Shown: in pieces, positions 43,901 to 47,595 of the stretch
Layout: each line of letters opens with the position of its first letter
Numbering within the stretch: position 1 is the stretch's first letter
NCBI RefSeq assembly: GCF_041734735.1
Contig: NC_134876.1
Coordinates: 26,855,752-26,919,751, forward strand
DNA length: 64,000 nt
Direction of reading: 5' to 3'
Source: Babylonia areolata
Lineage: Eukaryota > Mollusca > Gastropoda > Neogastropoda > Buccinidae
The notes under the pieces: model-generated
Seen by the model: the letters and a program-made list of their open reading frames with translations, nothing else
Database searches by the model: none
Told to the model about the DNA's origin: nothing
Position numbers and translations under genes: made by a program

Positions 43901-45058
43901 GTCAGTTTAACGACTTCTCTTTTACGAAGTCCTTTAAGTAATTTCCTGTAACTGTATTTAGAGTTGTTTTGTTGTTGTTGTTGTTGTTGTTTTTCTTCCA
44001 AATTTCACCCACATTTTTACCCTCATTAGCCCAGTTTCTCCCAACCCTCCATTCATCCACATCTCCCACCCCTTCTAACTGACAATACTCAAATGTATTC
44101 ATAAATACTTTAACAAAATGTCTTCAATCACCGATATGTGTGACGGGACATTAAACAAAATTCCTCCTCCTCTTTCAAGTTATCTTGACAGAAAGGGTAA
44201 AATCTGTAATATGTCTGAAGTTTTTTAGGATTTTTTGCCAAGACCAGGTTTTTGAGATATTTCATACCCACTGGCATGTTCTGTCAGGCATTACCTTTTT
44301 TTTCAGATGTGGTGGAGAACATGGATCAGTTCTCAGGCTTTGAAACTTCCTTAAAGTAAAACTATAGTTGTACTAAAACAATGAAATGGCATTCTGCTGT
44401 ATTTTGTTTAAACGCTGTCTTTCCAGCTATCTTCTATATTTCTCATAAAACATTTAAACAATATTATTGTTACAACAATATTAGACTACAGGGAAAACAG
44501 GATGTGACAGTTTTCAGCATACCATGTAAATAAAACAATTCATAATGTTATTTATCAAAACTGGGTACAAATAATAATATAAAAAATTATATGAAAACAA
44601 ACAAAGATCATGATATCAACAGAAACAAGAACATAGCTCAAACTATTATGAAATTAATGATTTAACCGAAAACTAAAGTTGGATCATCAAACACAGATCA
44701 TCATGATATCAACAGAAACAAGAACGTGGAGCTCTCATGCTCATCATACTGTTATTAACTGAAATTAAACTTGTGGAGATATATATATATATAATATGAA
44801 AACAAACACATAACAATTATCATGACATCAAACAAGAACACAGGGTTCGCTCACCTGCCCATTGTTTAATTCCTCTATTATATTTTTGCTTTCCTTGTTG
44901 ATGTCACATACACACATAAACTCTGCCTCTCGCAGCCCCTCAAAGAATCGTTCCCGTAACCGTTGGACCACTGATAGTGCCGACACATAGCGCGGGACCT
45001 GGCAGTTCTCTATATCCCAGAACAAACCAATGGCCTTTCGAGTCTCATCTCCCATACT
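1350..45058 (-). CDS. MARF1: MARF1 (meiosis regulator and mRNA stability factor 1), partial, 15-exon model
   Basis: Exons in transcript order: 45058-44855, 41730-41613, 41155-40989, 39785-39628, 30061-29958, 28330-27627, 22969-22751, 21389-21211, 19092-19012, 13421-13268, 11679-11507, 7634-7468, 5130-4913, 4025-3887, 1448-about 1350. Every junction is GT/AG and every phase matches the next exon; that arithmetic is the main support. The model is about 961 residues: NYN about 7-163, RRM1 about 166-235, low-complexity linker about 245-490, RRM2 about 525-610, then LOTUS domains from about 614. Domain order matches vertebrate MARF1, a cytoplasmic RNase that binds RNA through its LOTUS and RRM modules, lowers target mRNA levels and, in mouse, controls oocyte meiosis and retrotransposon transcripts. 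Snail function is inferred. The N-terminus and the last LOTUS domains are missing from the model. Confidence 0.93.
1441..1938. repeat. 99-bp minisatellite containing exon 15 acceptor, 5 units
   Basis: Units start at about 1441, 1540, 1639, 1740 and 1839 (period 99-101 bp). The first is the true exon edge; each later one repeats catacgtt followed by ctgtgaacac, that is, in MARF1 sense gtgttcacag/AACGTATG, so four decoy acceptors with eight exon nt. Confidence 0.9.
1939..2240. other. AT-rich intron, nothing recognised
   Basis: Unique-looking AT-rich sequence between two arrays; no open frame or motif worth reporting. Confidence 0.6.
2240..3880. repeat. 35/39-bp minisatellite carrying exon 14 donor copies, about 43 units
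   Basis: Unit on the plus strand is ttaccccttacctcacacc followed by tttagtgtgctgtctg, with a 39-bp variant ending in acatgtg. In MARF1 sense each unit has GTGAG/GTAAGGGG followed by about 20 nt resembling the intron start after exon 14 (gtaagggaacctgtgtacag). The left end (2270-2460) is more diverged. Long plus-strand frames across it are repeat artefacts. Confidence 0.95.
3887..4025 (-). CDS. MARF1: MARF1 exon 14: end of LOTUS 3, start of LOTUS 4
   Basis: 139 nt, phase 0 in, one base out. It encodes [20 protein letters not shown] (vertebrate [20 protein letters not shown]), then [20 protein letters not shown] and DLPTAF. Acceptor atatccag, donor TTTTG/gtaagg. Both edges are copied in minisatellites: acceptor plus about 20 exon nt to the right (4025-4660), donor to the left (2240-3880). 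Confidence 0.93.
4010..4660. repeat. 83-91-bp minisatellite containing exon 14 acceptor, about 8 units
   Basis: Units begin near 4010, 4099, 4188, 4273, 4356, 4446, 4537 and 4624. Each holds acctgtccccagcacctg or a variant, that is, the first 15-20 nt of exon 14 and its acceptor (tatacag/GTGCTGGGG in sense). Divergence rises away from the exon. Confidence 0.93.
4661..4912. other. Intron 13, unique part
   Basis: Non-repetitive AT-rich then C-rich sequence leading to the exon 13 donor. Small frames in it are not supported as coding. Confidence 0.6.
4913..5130 (-). CDS. MARF1: MARF1 exon 13: LOTUS 3
   Basis: 218 nt (2 + 72 codons), phase 0 out. It encodes [40 protein letters not shown] and [16 protein letters not shown]. 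This is the hallmark LOTUS sequence of MARF1; vertebrates have [20 protein letters not shown]. Acceptor gtgtgcag, donor CTACAG/gtgtgt. An array of 36-40-bp units starts within about 15 bp of the acceptor. Confidence 0.95.
5135..5945. repeat. 36/40-bp minisatellite next to exon 13 acceptor, about 21 units
   Basis: Unit aacctgtcaacaaaacagtc-cctcacacacaacaca, with a 40-bp form adding acaac. It starts within about 15 bp of the exon 13 acceptor but I see no exon bases in the unit. Confidence 0.95.
5945..6170 (+). mobile_element. SINE 3' part (same family as 50517-51050)
   Basis: The stretch with cagtgttcagcgcattatgg, aaacaagaacatactcaagc and ggattatggttgcctacc matches the element at about 50720-50830. 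The tRNA head is missing. Confidence 0.75.
6345..6735. repeat. 44-bp minisatellite, about 9 units
   Basis: Unit cagccagccagccatgcaca-atacaccacacacactgaca; one unit lacks a cagc. Open frames in all three minus-strand registers arise from it and are not genes. Confidence 0.97.
6940..7460. repeat. Degenerate AAGACA/GATGAA minisatellite near exon 12 donor
   Basis: Irregular units of gacaagacaaaaagacatga-tgaa. The sense strand is almost pure pyrimidine with interspersed G, and it stops about 20 nt short of the exon 12 donor. The preceding 6840-6930 is A-rich. Confidence 0.9.
7468..7634 (-). CDS. MARF1: MARF1 exon 12: LOTUS 2, second half
   Basis: 167 nt (1 + 55 codons + 1). With the AG of exon 11 it starts [20 protein letters not shown] and goes on [20 protein letters not shown], aligning to vertebrate SFPDCYIAEFGDLEV and VPLEHFITCVPGVNI. 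Acceptor gtggcag, donor GGGGCAG/gtgaac. Its first 44 nt with the acceptor are repeated four more times in the adjoining intron. Confidence 0.93.
7590..7985. repeat. About 78-bp minisatellite containing exon 12 acceptor and 44 exon nt, 5 units
   Basis: In sense, each unit has gtggcag/TTTCCCCA-GTGTTACGG then the first codons of exon 12, translated as [16 protein letters not shown] in one copy against [16 protein letters not shown] in the exon. The distal copy (about 7900-7940) is close to the exon; one middle copy (7690s) is shortened. Confidence 0.95.
8025..8390. repeat. 32-bp minisatellite: inverted copies of exon 11 3' end and donor, about 11 units
   Basis: Plus-strand unit ggtcagtcacaacagggtca-tgcccctcatga matches the minus-strand end of exon 11 (gagtcacaacggggtcatgc, then ccctcatgag/gtcagtc) at about 35 of 37 positions, but in opposite orientation. 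Later units near 8290-8380 decay. Confidence 0.93.
8390..8655. repeat. 35-37-bp minisatellite, about 8 units
   Basis: Unit agtcctggtcagttcagggg-acagggaagacaggac. Adjacent to the inverted exon 11 array and sharing ggtcagt, so it may have grown from its edge. Confidence 0.92.
8810..9190 (-). mobile_element. SINE with internal AT-rich block (5' end at right)
   Basis: On the minus strand it starts agtttcagtagctcaaggag-gcgtcactgcgttcg, includes ctgccaagcagatgcctg and acccaacgcgcttagtcagg, then an AT-rich (TTA/TATT)n block, and ends with a segment carrying catgcataacagatacac. The copy at 52565-52925 has the same order of parts. Confidence 0.85.
9191..9690. other. Intron 11, unassigned; may hold an old interspersed repeat
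   Basis: 9195-9540 is balanced in composition and looks like the body of another dispersed repeat, but I cannot name it. No coding support on either strand. Confidence 0.4.
9690..11500. repeat. 1.8-kb GT/GA-rich minisatellite, nearly C-free on the plus strand
   Basis: Irregular 12-34-bp units built from gtgtgtggtgtgagggttat and shorter forms. Cytosines are very rare for 1.8 kb. It ends at the exon 11 donor with about 20 nt of different sequence. The plus-strand frame at 10287-10559 is a repeat artefact. Confidence 0.97.
11507..11679 (-). CDS. MARF1: MARF1 exon 11: LOTUS 2, first half
   Basis: 173 nt, phase 0 in, two bases out. It encodes [20 protein letters not shown], then [20 protein letters not shown], the first helices of the second LOTUS domain (vertebrate [20 protein letters not shown]). 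It ends CTCATGAG/gtcagt. Acceptor ggatcag is weak in pyrimidines. The last 30 or so nt and the donor are copied in inverted orientation about 3.2 kb downstream in the same intron (8025-8390). Confidence 0.92.
11680..12274. other. Intron 10, AT-rich unique part
   Basis: AT-rich sequence with no recognised element, between exon 11 and the 63-bp array. Confidence 0.6.
12275..13268. repeat. 63-bp minisatellite containing exon 10 donor, about 16 units
   Basis: Plus unit gaatggccttcaataaagaa, ggctgactatgcacacacct, ggaagggggtggtaagagag-cag. In sense: ccacccccttccag/gtgtgtgcatag, against the true CCCCTTTCAG/gtgtgtgcatag. Variants of 56-61 bp occur near 12780 and 12910. Copies are very similar, which suggests recent expansion. 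Confidence 0.97.
13268..13421 (-). CDS. MARF1: MARF1 exon 10: end of LOTUS 1 and linker
   Basis: 154 nt (1 + 51 codons). It encodes [20 protein letters not shown], the recognition-helix region of LOTUS 1 (vertebrate FGHKLNVSDLYKLTDTV), then [20 protein letters not shown] and DDPFQ. Acceptor gttttag, donor TTTCAG/gtgtgt. Both edges are embedded in minisatellites whose units copy the edges: the first 35 nt plus acceptor to the right (13421-16560), the last ten or so nt plus donor to the left (12275-13268). Confidence 0.92.
13421..14020. repeat. Diverged 24-40-bp repeats beside exon 10 acceptor
   Basis: Irregular units of acctgtgatacctgaaacat-cattatac. They share the acceptor part (ctgaaac) with the 44-bp array that follows and look like an older or shortened form of it. 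Confidence 0.9.
14020..16560. repeat. 44-bp minisatellite containing exon 10 acceptor and 35 exon nt, more than 50 units
   Basis: Plus unit tgtacaggtcagacacactg-accgacttgtgatacctgaaacat. In sense each unit is atgtttcag/GTATCACAAGTC followed by GGTCAGTGTGTCTGACCTGT, a copy of the start of exon 10 ([11 protein letters not shown]). Occasional 70-bp units insert ttatacatctgtgatacc. Copy-to-copy variation is mainly C/T and G/A changes. Confidence 0.97.
16561..16980. repeat. Decayed edge of the exon 10 acceptor repeat
   Basis: Irregular catcatcatacacctgtgac-type units to about 16850, then unique sequence. Confidence 0.8.
16985..18660. repeat. 45-bp minisatellite with an 8-bp palindrome, about 38 units
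   Basis: Unit tgtgacctttgatttcccat, tggaccaggtcacaataatc, atcacaa. Each unit joint contains AGGTCACA, 15 nt, TGTGACCT, that is, an inverted repeat. A longer variant adds caaacactgacaactgtgac. Two sub-blocks (17212-17427 and 17424-17708) are near-identical higher-order copies. Confidence 0.95.
18785..18905 (+). mobile_element. tRNA-headed SINE fragment
   Basis: A-box-like gatggcaatgtggttaag and B-box-like gggtttgaacccc at tRNA spacing, followed by gagcatctagttgtttggat, a tail seen again at 29700. Confidence 0.7.
19012..19092 (-). CDS. MARF1: MARF1 exon 9: LOTUS 1 helix 1-2
   Basis: 81 nt (1 + 26 codons + 2). It encodes [20 protein letters not shown] and IENYEK, matching vertebrate [26 protein letters not shown] at the start of the first LOTUS/OST-HTH domain. 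Acceptor cattccag, donor AAAAAG/gtgagt. The exon is flanked by ordinary AT-rich intron; no array includes its splice sites. Confidence 0.92.
19093..19570. other. Intron 8, unique part
   Basis: AT-rich sequence with no recognised element. Confidence 0.5.
19570..20230. mobile_element. Unclassified interspersed repeat
   Basis: Contains gatggagtcagatgaacgga, ggaaggttgttccaggaatg, and a roughly threefold internal duplication of gcattcactacaggatttgt. The style (rule-like phrases tactgatgaggtcagaaaga, tggtccagttgagtggacag) is that of a dispersed LINE or non-autonomous element, but no protein motif is left. Confidence 0.5.
20625..21211. repeat. About 52-bp minisatellite containing exon 8 donor, about 11 units
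   Basis: Plus unit gtaccttgctgacccatgta, accagtggtaaacaaagaag, acagttcaggg. In sense each unit has GTCAGCAAG/gtacaccctgaac, against the true ACAAG/gtaccctctgaac. The exon contribution is the last four bases. Confidence 0.92.
21211..21389 (-). CDS. MARF1: MARF1 exon 8: second RRM, C-terminal half, and start of LOTUS 1
   Basis: 179 nt, phase 0 in, two bases out. It encodes [20 protein letters not shown] (strand 2-3), [20 protein letters not shown] (helix 2, strand 4) and [11 protein letters not shown] leading into the first LOTUS domain. Human MARF1 has [20 protein letters not shown] here. Acceptor gttccag, donor ACAAG/gtaccc. The donor with four exon bases is repeated about eleven times in the downstream intron. 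Confidence 0.93.
21600..22750. repeat. Short-period minisatellite starting at exon 7 donor, about 40 units
   Basis: Plus unit acccactaacatcacatcac-atcacacag with variable numbers of atcac. In sense it begins gtctgtgtgatgtgatg, a copy of the first bases of intron 7 (gtctgtgcattgtgatc). Confidence 0.95.
22751..22969 (-). CDS. MARF1: MARF1 exon 7: second RRM, N-terminal half
   Basis: 219 nt, 73 codons, phase 0 on both sides. It starts with a Gln run ([10 protein letters not shown]), continues with an acidic stretch ([16 protein letters not shown]), then [19 protein letters not shown], which is strand 1 (RNP2) and helix 1 of an RRM, and [14 protein letters not shown]. Vertebrate MARF1 has [20 protein letters not shown] here. 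The acceptor is a NAGNAG tandem (tccagcag), so use of the second AG would drop one Gln. Donor CAG/gtctgt. Confidence 0.93.
22985..23470. repeat. About 57-bp minisatellite near exon 7 acceptor, about 8 units
   Basis: Unit aaccaggtgtttaactgcca, ctgtcagtgttcacatacac, acgtccacattatat. It starts about 20 bp inside intron 6; exon bases are not part of the unit. Confidence 0.95.
23553..23586. repeat. GT microsatellite
   Basis: (TG)n run of about 30 bp. Confidence 0.95.
23880..24056 (+). mobile_element. Interspersed repeat, left part, cut by the Harbinger insertion
   Basis: cctccactgctattcagatg-gtcatagtc and the preceding gacgggacagcagttg match the element at 56270-56490 (gtcgggacagctgtagcctc). Its right part resumes at 27176 as a minisatellite. 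Confidence 0.6.
24360..24815 (+). pseudogene. Harbinger transposase (HARBI1-like) remnant
   Basis: Frames give ENFQNIIKQ-type N-terminal text and then [20 protein letters not shown] and [10 protein letters not shown]. The GCVDG-x-RIQAP-x-NE block is the first catalytic-aspartate region of HARBI1-type DDE transposases (GCIDGTH-IQAP-NE). The reading changes frame near 24600-24680 and stops after 24850, so most of the catalytic domain is lost. Confidence 0.75.
25720..26165. repeat. Compound AG/GT/GC microsatellites with a 100-bp tandem period
   Basis: (AG)n then (TG)n runs alternate three times with ttaatctgacaata-agtcagtcagtc, so the microsatellite sits in a larger tandem unit. A (GC)n run is at 26148-26164. 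Confidence 0.9.
26542..26883 (-). CDS. Harbinger Myb/SANT-like accessory protein, C-terminal part
   Basis: An open frame of 113 residues holds [20 protein letters not shown] and [13 protein letters not shown]. The KEKW-x-x-DA-R and RPTG pattern is that of the Myb-like DNA-binding protein that accompanies Harbinger transposases and helps bring them to the nucleus and to the transposon ends. It faces the transposase remnant. Confidence 0.6.
   Translation of the reverse strand: MRFQACSEEKCYISRYFRFIVERNFTMYIQNHTDKHGKAEGVVRGDSCYECCGPDERSVTVVKEKWSKFVSDAARAQLRASQHRPTGSGKYMNVILKKMEKEKLVSVYVYSLK
27176..27475. repeat. 31-bp minisatellite, about 9 units
   Basis: Unit cctccactgctgttcagatg-gtcagtcattg. 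The same unit lies on the left of the Harbinger element. Confidence 0.95.
27476..27620. repeat. Four degenerate units beside exon 6 donor
   Basis: acaactgactctcatccatc-aaa with variable aaagtaaaac spacers; ends about 15 nt from the donor. Confidence 0.7.
27627..28330 (-). CDS. MARF1: MARF1 exon 6: long disordered Pro/Ser/Gln-rich linker
   Basis: 704 nt, about 235 residues, open throughout on the minus strand. Composition is rich in Pro, Ser, Gln, Gly and Tyr (for example [52 protein letters not shown]), typical of an intrinsically disordered segment. It sits between RRM1 and RRM2, where vertebrate MARF1 also has a long low-complexity linker. It begins with two bases completing a tyrosine codon and ends phase 0 at GTGCAG/gtgagg. 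GC content is well above the surrounding introns, as expected for a coding exon. The acceptor and first 11 nt are copied in the flanking array. Confidence 0.9.
28320..28995. repeat. 41-60-bp minisatellite containing exon 6 acceptor and 11 exon nt, about 14 units
   Basis: Plus unit actgtcactgtgctgccttt-g(tctg)acgtcacaacattcat. In sense the full unit has gacgtcag/ACAAAGGCAGC, identical to the first 11 nt of exon 6; several units lack the tctg and so lack the AG. Each unit also holds TGACGTCA, a CRE-like palindrome. Confidence 0.93.
29005..29140 (+). mobile_element. SINE copy (family of 51425-51585)
   Basis: ttagtttcaaggggtcacag, catgcagactgatccatata, agacgctgacctctgcataa and caacatgctgatcaggtctt follow the same order as at 51425. 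Confidence 0.7.
29620..29870 (+). mobile_element. tRNA-headed SINE
   Basis: B-box-like gggttcaaatcc, then gagcatctagtcattcagat, ggtcctgtgtgcagcacttg, aaagaacccatggcaacaag. The last part is the gastropod SINE core also found, in reverse, at 59390-59787. Confidence 0.8.
29958..30061 (-). CDS. MARF1: MARF1 exon 5: end of first RRM
   Basis: 104 nt (1 + 34 codons + 1). With the two bases of exon 4 it gives [18 protein letters not shown], matching vertebrate MARF1 AQKRMENEDVFGNRIIV (helix 2 and strand 4 of the RRM). The acceptor is ttctccag and the donor is AAAT/gtgaga. It was found only by requiring phase continuity between exons 4 and 6, which it satisfies on both sides. About 9.5 kb of intron separates it from exon 4. 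No minisatellite touches its edges. Confidence 0.85.
30062..30830. other. Intron 4 right of exon 5: homopolymer and G-rich tracts
   Basis: T-runs at 30367-30383 and 30663-30687 and a G-rich tract at 30427-30476. No coding support. Confidence 0.7.
30840..31135. repeat. 61-bp minisatellite, about 5 units
   Basis: Unit atcatttcatcatttgtaac-gggagagacaggtaaa, then taggggatttgggggctggg. Confidence 0.93.
31226..31312. repeat. GT microsatellite
   Basis: About 85 bp of (GT)n with one interruption. Confidence 0.97.
31375..31545 (+). mobile_element. tRNA-headed SINE, 5' part (family of 50517-51050)
   Basis: gcggtggccaaatggtcaca (A-box region), then cacctggtgggtgaagggtg, gagattttttcttccaggcc, cagacctgctagtgcctgaa, cccccttt, in the same order as at 50517. 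Confidence 0.85.
32005..32740. repeat. 55-bp minisatellite, about 13 units
   Basis: Unit aacagcaacacaatgtcagg, tcttcgttcatgtggctcac, tgtgtgttgttttat. Confidence 0.95.
33030..33750. repeat. Purine-rich minisatellite A, about 20 units
   Basis: Unit gacaaggagacagggaggga-tacagaaagaagaga (about 36 bp, variable). The long frames on both strands are artefacts. The same unit forms a second array at 35985-37100. Confidence 0.95.
33751..35160. other. Intron 4 middle: unique AT-rich DNA
   Basis: No gene, array or named element seen; a short AG run at 34978-34992. Confidence 0.6.
35160..35690 (-). mobile_element. Non-LTR retrotransposon 3' end (zf-RVT-like C-terminus)
   Basis: One open frame of about 170 residues shows [39 protein letters not shown] and AKYIAEAY. 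The CPxC-x7-ELHFLFHC pattern is the zinc-binding motif after the RT domain in several LINE families. Only this end is present. Confidence 0.75.
35985..37100. repeat. Purine-rich minisatellite B, about 30 units
   Basis: Same unit and orientation as 33030-33750, with caaggaggcagggagggata variants towards the right. Nearly every base on the plus strand is A or G apart from the atac and caa steps. Confidence 0.95.
37101..37740. other. Intron 4: AT-rich flank
   Basis: Short tandem tendency of atagaaattaactatcatta-tgatcata from 37560 to 37700; otherwise nothing. Confidence 0.6.
37740..39627. repeat. 34-44-bp minisatellite starting at exon 4 donor, about 35 units, split by an insertion
   Basis: Plus unit atgatgaccagaagacgtac-tatagaaacaaaccaatatt. 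In sense it starts gtacgtcttctggtcatcat, copying the first 20 nt of intron 4 (gtatgtcttctggtcatcat). The right block (38935-39627) is more uniform than the left (37740-38357). Confidence 0.95.
38358..38925. mobile_element. Unclassified insertion in the exon 4 donor array
   Basis: About 570 bp of GC-richer, non-repetitive sequence between units of the array. It begins ggaaattttcttcctaaaat and has a promoter-like pyrimidine block and a short open frame starting at 38649 with a Ser/Thr-rich product. It could be the leader of a retroelement, in which case it is a fossil piece only; I cannot name the family. Confidence 0.5.
39628..39785 (-). CDS. MARF1: MARF1 exon 4: first RRM, N-terminal half
   Basis: 158 nt, phase 0 in, two bases (CG) out. 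It encodes [20 protein letters not shown], an RNP2-like strand and helix 1, then [19 protein letters not shown], which covers strands 2-3; human MARF1 has DNCGGKV at the same place. Acceptor gtctgtgcag, donor CATCG/gtatgt. Both splice sites are copied in flanking tandem arrays (39756-40060 for the acceptor, 37740-39627 for the donor). Confidence 0.9.
39756..40060. repeat. About 80-bp minisatellite containing exon 4 acceptor and about 29 exon nt, 4 units
   Basis: Plus unit gggtaaccacgcactatcaa, ctgtaagttctgcacagact, gaggtgtcagtaatcagata, aacagccgtcacagacagct. In sense each has cagtctgtgcag/AACTTACAG then TTGATAGTGCGTGGCT, a copy of the start of exon 4. Confidence 0.95.
40275..40425 (-). mobile_element. 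SINE fragment (family of 59390-59787)
   Basis: gatttgggctgctcttcccg and tttcctatcaaagtagatta-ttccacagaaatttgccagg match the 59400-59570 element in the same orientation. Confidence 0.7.
40426..40988. other. Intron 3, with CA microsatellite
   Basis: AT-rich unique DNA; (CA)n at 40870-40910. Confidence 0.7.
40989..41155 (-). CDS. MARF1: MARF1 exon 3: end of NYN nuclease domain
   Basis: 167 nt. The two leading bases complete the glycine of ISGDVNF, whose aspartate is another expected catalytic metal ligand. The exon continues [20 protein letters not shown] and ends [11 protein letters not shown] at donor AAG/gtaagt, a near-consensus site. Acceptor is a run of pyrimidines plus cag. Phase 0 on exit. 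No tandem array adjoins this exon; the flank 40865-40910 holds a CA microsatellite only. Confidence 0.95.
41613..41730 (-). CDS. MARF1: MARF1 exon 2: NYN nuclease core
   Basis: 118 nt, entered in phase 0 and left in phase 1. It encodes [17 protein letters not shown], then [21 protein letters not shown]. The [16 protein letters not shown] block is one of the most conserved parts of MARF1. The preceding exon ends ELNNGQ, so the junction reads ELNNGQ-VNVVHI, as in vertebrates (ELNNCQ-VTVAHI). Donor CTCAG/gtgggt, acceptor ttgacag. A fragment of an L2-like LINE begins only about 75 bp upstream of the acceptor. Confidence 0.95.
41805..42870 (-). mobile_element. L2/CR1-like LINE fragment
   Basis: Minus-strand frames in order: [10 protein letters not shown] (RT), [64 protein letters not shown] (degenerate FADD box), and SVRNPGVIFDSAL-like text near the left end. 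Several frame changes and stops. It ends about 75 bp from the exon 2 acceptor. Confidence 0.8.
42874..44165 (+). mobile_element. I-clade LINE 3' part with RNase H domain
   Basis: [20 protein letters not shown], then [45 protein letters not shown]: the four RNase H acidic positions in order. A C-terminal [15 protein letters not shown] tail motif follows and the frame stops at 43951. A 3' UTR ends in ttaaacaaaattcctcctcc. The main frame is open from 43277 to 43951. Same family as 60640-64000. Confidence 0.85.
44166..44854. other. Intron 1, AT-rich
   Basis: Two loose repeats of catgatatcaacagaaacaag; nothing else recognised. Confidence 0.6.
44855..45058 (-). CDS. MARF1: MARF1 exon 1 of this model: first part of NYN nuclease domain
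   Basis: 204 nt, phase 0 at both ends, 68 codons. It reads into the NYN (PIN-like) nuclease fold with the signature [12 protein letters not shown], whose aspartate is a metal-binding catalytic residue in this family, and then [17 protein letters not shown], close to vertebrate MARF1. The acceptor is ttccag and the donor GGGCAG/gtgagc. A methionine is the second codon (AGT ATG), so this could hold the initiator in some isoform. MARF1 proteins normally have a few hundred residues upstream of NYN, so I treat it as an internal exon. No minisatellite touches either edge. Confidence 0.93.
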
Positions 45059-45924
45059 CTGGAACATCAGCCAACAAAATATCACCACACATGAGATCTG
45101 CCCTACAGTGGTACAACTAAAATATTGCTAAATAGATAAATCATATGTGAACATTAGTGAAAATTGTTCAAACAGTTAATATGACAAAAAGAAAATTTCC
45201 CATAAAAAATAGCTATAAATAAGCTATCACCACAGAAATCCACATTTCATGACTTTTCCAAGTTTCCTGCACAATGACAGATGTAAACACACCCATATTA
45301 CTCATTGTTAGTTCTGCATAAAATCTAGATCTCTATCATTGTTTGTCATTTGATCCTTGTTGTACTTTATGTTCATGGACTGCAACTCCAACATGCATTC
45401 GATGATTAGTTAAGATCATAATACTTCAAGTGACATTCCCTGTGCCCTGCATCTTGCACATTTCAGTGATAAGTACTGTAACTGGTCTAGGTAATACCTA
45501 TTTCATAAGTGGTACAGTGATAAATACTTAAGATGTTAAGTAACACCTGTCACAGACAGCGGTAATTACTCTACTGTAACACCTGTCACAGACAGTGATA
45601 ATTACAGTAACACCTGTCACAGACTGATAATTACTGTAACACCTGTCACAGAGCAGCCAACACTAATGTTTTATTGCAGACAGAATACAGAAAGTAAATA
45701 AAATGTTCTTCAATCAACAATGCACAACTTTTTGAACTACAAGTCCAACGTTTCTCACAGTGTCAAACAGACAGGGCTCCTAGCCTCATGTCAAGCCTGC
45801 ACCATGTATTCAGTGAGTTGATAACCATTCATAATAACTAATATATATTATAAATGATTTTTCATGTCGTTCTTCAATTTTTTCCATTTGTTTCTTCAAC
45901 CCTGCATACACATGCATTTAATAA

Positions 45925-45988
<64 letters not shown>

Positions 45989-46790
45989 AGCCTATGCCAA
46001 AGGTTGACATGTCATAGACTGAGGTTTGCTACTTTGTTTGGATTTTTTTTTTTTTTAATGTCAAACCAGAAAATGACTGGAAATGGAAATGCTATCCCCC
46101 GCCAAAACATTTGGAGTAATTTCCTTTGCCAAAATGAAGTCCAACAATGAAGGTAAGTTGAATCTGATGGGTACCTGTTAGTTTTTTGCTGAAACGTCCA
46201 GTACTTTGTCACAATTGGAACCAGAAATGGTTGTTACTTTCCACTAGTGACTAATGCTCTCCTTTTTTTGTTTTCTTGACCAGACTTTTATTTCTGTGTA
46301 TTTGAACTATTTCTGTCATAAAACAATCATGTGTTAGTATTTGAAGTAAATGGTGTGCACGGTTAAAGTTACACACCTTGTCCGTGTCACAGTCGCTTTG
46401 AGAATTGATACTACTGAATGATAACAGAAGCATGCAGGATATCCATTTGTGTTATAAATATTTAAACGTCATTTCATTAATTCAAAATAGATACATGTGT
46501 GTATTTATCTTTATATTAGTAATATTCTATGATTGCCAGATCTGGATGTGACATATCCAGTGCAGGACATGAAACAACCCATGAATCCCTTCCCTCCCTC
46601 CTCGCCCCCACCCCCATGCCCCTTCCCCCCCCCCCCTTTTTTTTTATATATATTTTTTTTTAATACATAAAGAGGAAATCTCTCTAGTACTAGAGTCTTC
46701 TTAAAATAAAATATGAAAGTGTATACTCTAATACTGTATGTGTTTTTGTTGGATAAAAATTATTTGAAACTGATGTGAATTTTGTTGTTG
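45059..46790. other. DNA upstream of exon 1: AT-rich, small tandem repeats
   Basis: Four units of taacacctgtcacagacagt-gataattac at 45543-45650 and a GT microsatellite at 45926-45980. No coding support. Confidence 0.6.
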
Positions 46791-47245
46791 TTGTTCACAG
46801 GTACATGCAGATTCCTGACCATGTGGCCAAGGAACCAGTTCAGACACCTAAGCAACCACAAATTATGTTATTGGCCAGAAACCTTATCAATATGATTCAG
46901 GCATTGGATTATACCAGTAACACGAAGACCCATACAATCTGCTGTCTCTTCTGACAGTTCTGTTTTACAATTCAAATCTGACTGTGGACATGATTACAGC
47001 TGATGACATCAGAACTTGTTTGCAAAGAGAAATATTGCATGTCAAAGCTCCTGTTATTCTAGTATTATTACTGCCAATGGCAGGTGACATCTACTGCCAA
47101 TGTTCTGACTGGATCTGTCTGTTCAGTGTTTCCAAAGGATGGTCTTAACACAAAACTGAAATATCAGACCTAGTTCTATCCTCCTCTCTGTCATATACAA
47201 ACACCCCAACCTGCCACATCATGTGGAACAGACTGGTTGAGGCCA
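46791..47245. other. Unrecognised non-repetitive stretch
   Basis: Starts after a ttgttgttgttcacag acceptor-like site and has short broken plus-strand frames. It could be a decayed transposon; I do not recognise a family. Confidence 0.35.
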
Positions 47246-47470
47246 TCTGGACATTAAACACTTTTCATCTTCTACCTCTGCACATGTCTGTGCTTGAGAT
47301 GACAGGCAGTTTTATAGTCAACTGGACATTCAACACTTTTCATCTTCTACCTCTGCACATGTCTGTGCTTGAGATGACAGGCAGCTTTACAGCCAAGTGG
47401 ACATTAAACACTTTTCATCTTCTACCTCTGCACATGTCTGTGCTTGAGATGACAGGCAGTTTTACAGTCT
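47245..47470. repeat. 78-bp tandem triplication
   Basis: Three copies of tggacattaaacacttttca, tcttctacctctgcacatgt, ctgtgcttgagatgacaggc. 78 is a multiple of three, so the plus-strand frame 47221-47595 runs through it as a threefold NTFHLLPLHMSVLEMTGSF repeat. Confidence 0.95.
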
Positions 47471-47595
47471 ACAACCCACACGCTTCATCAGAGATGTCGG
47501 TCAACAACTTGTTTATTGTACCTGGGAGAGAGGAGGACTATGTGCAGCATTTGCCTGGACTATGCACAGTTAAGGTTCATGGTGTGGCAGAATGA

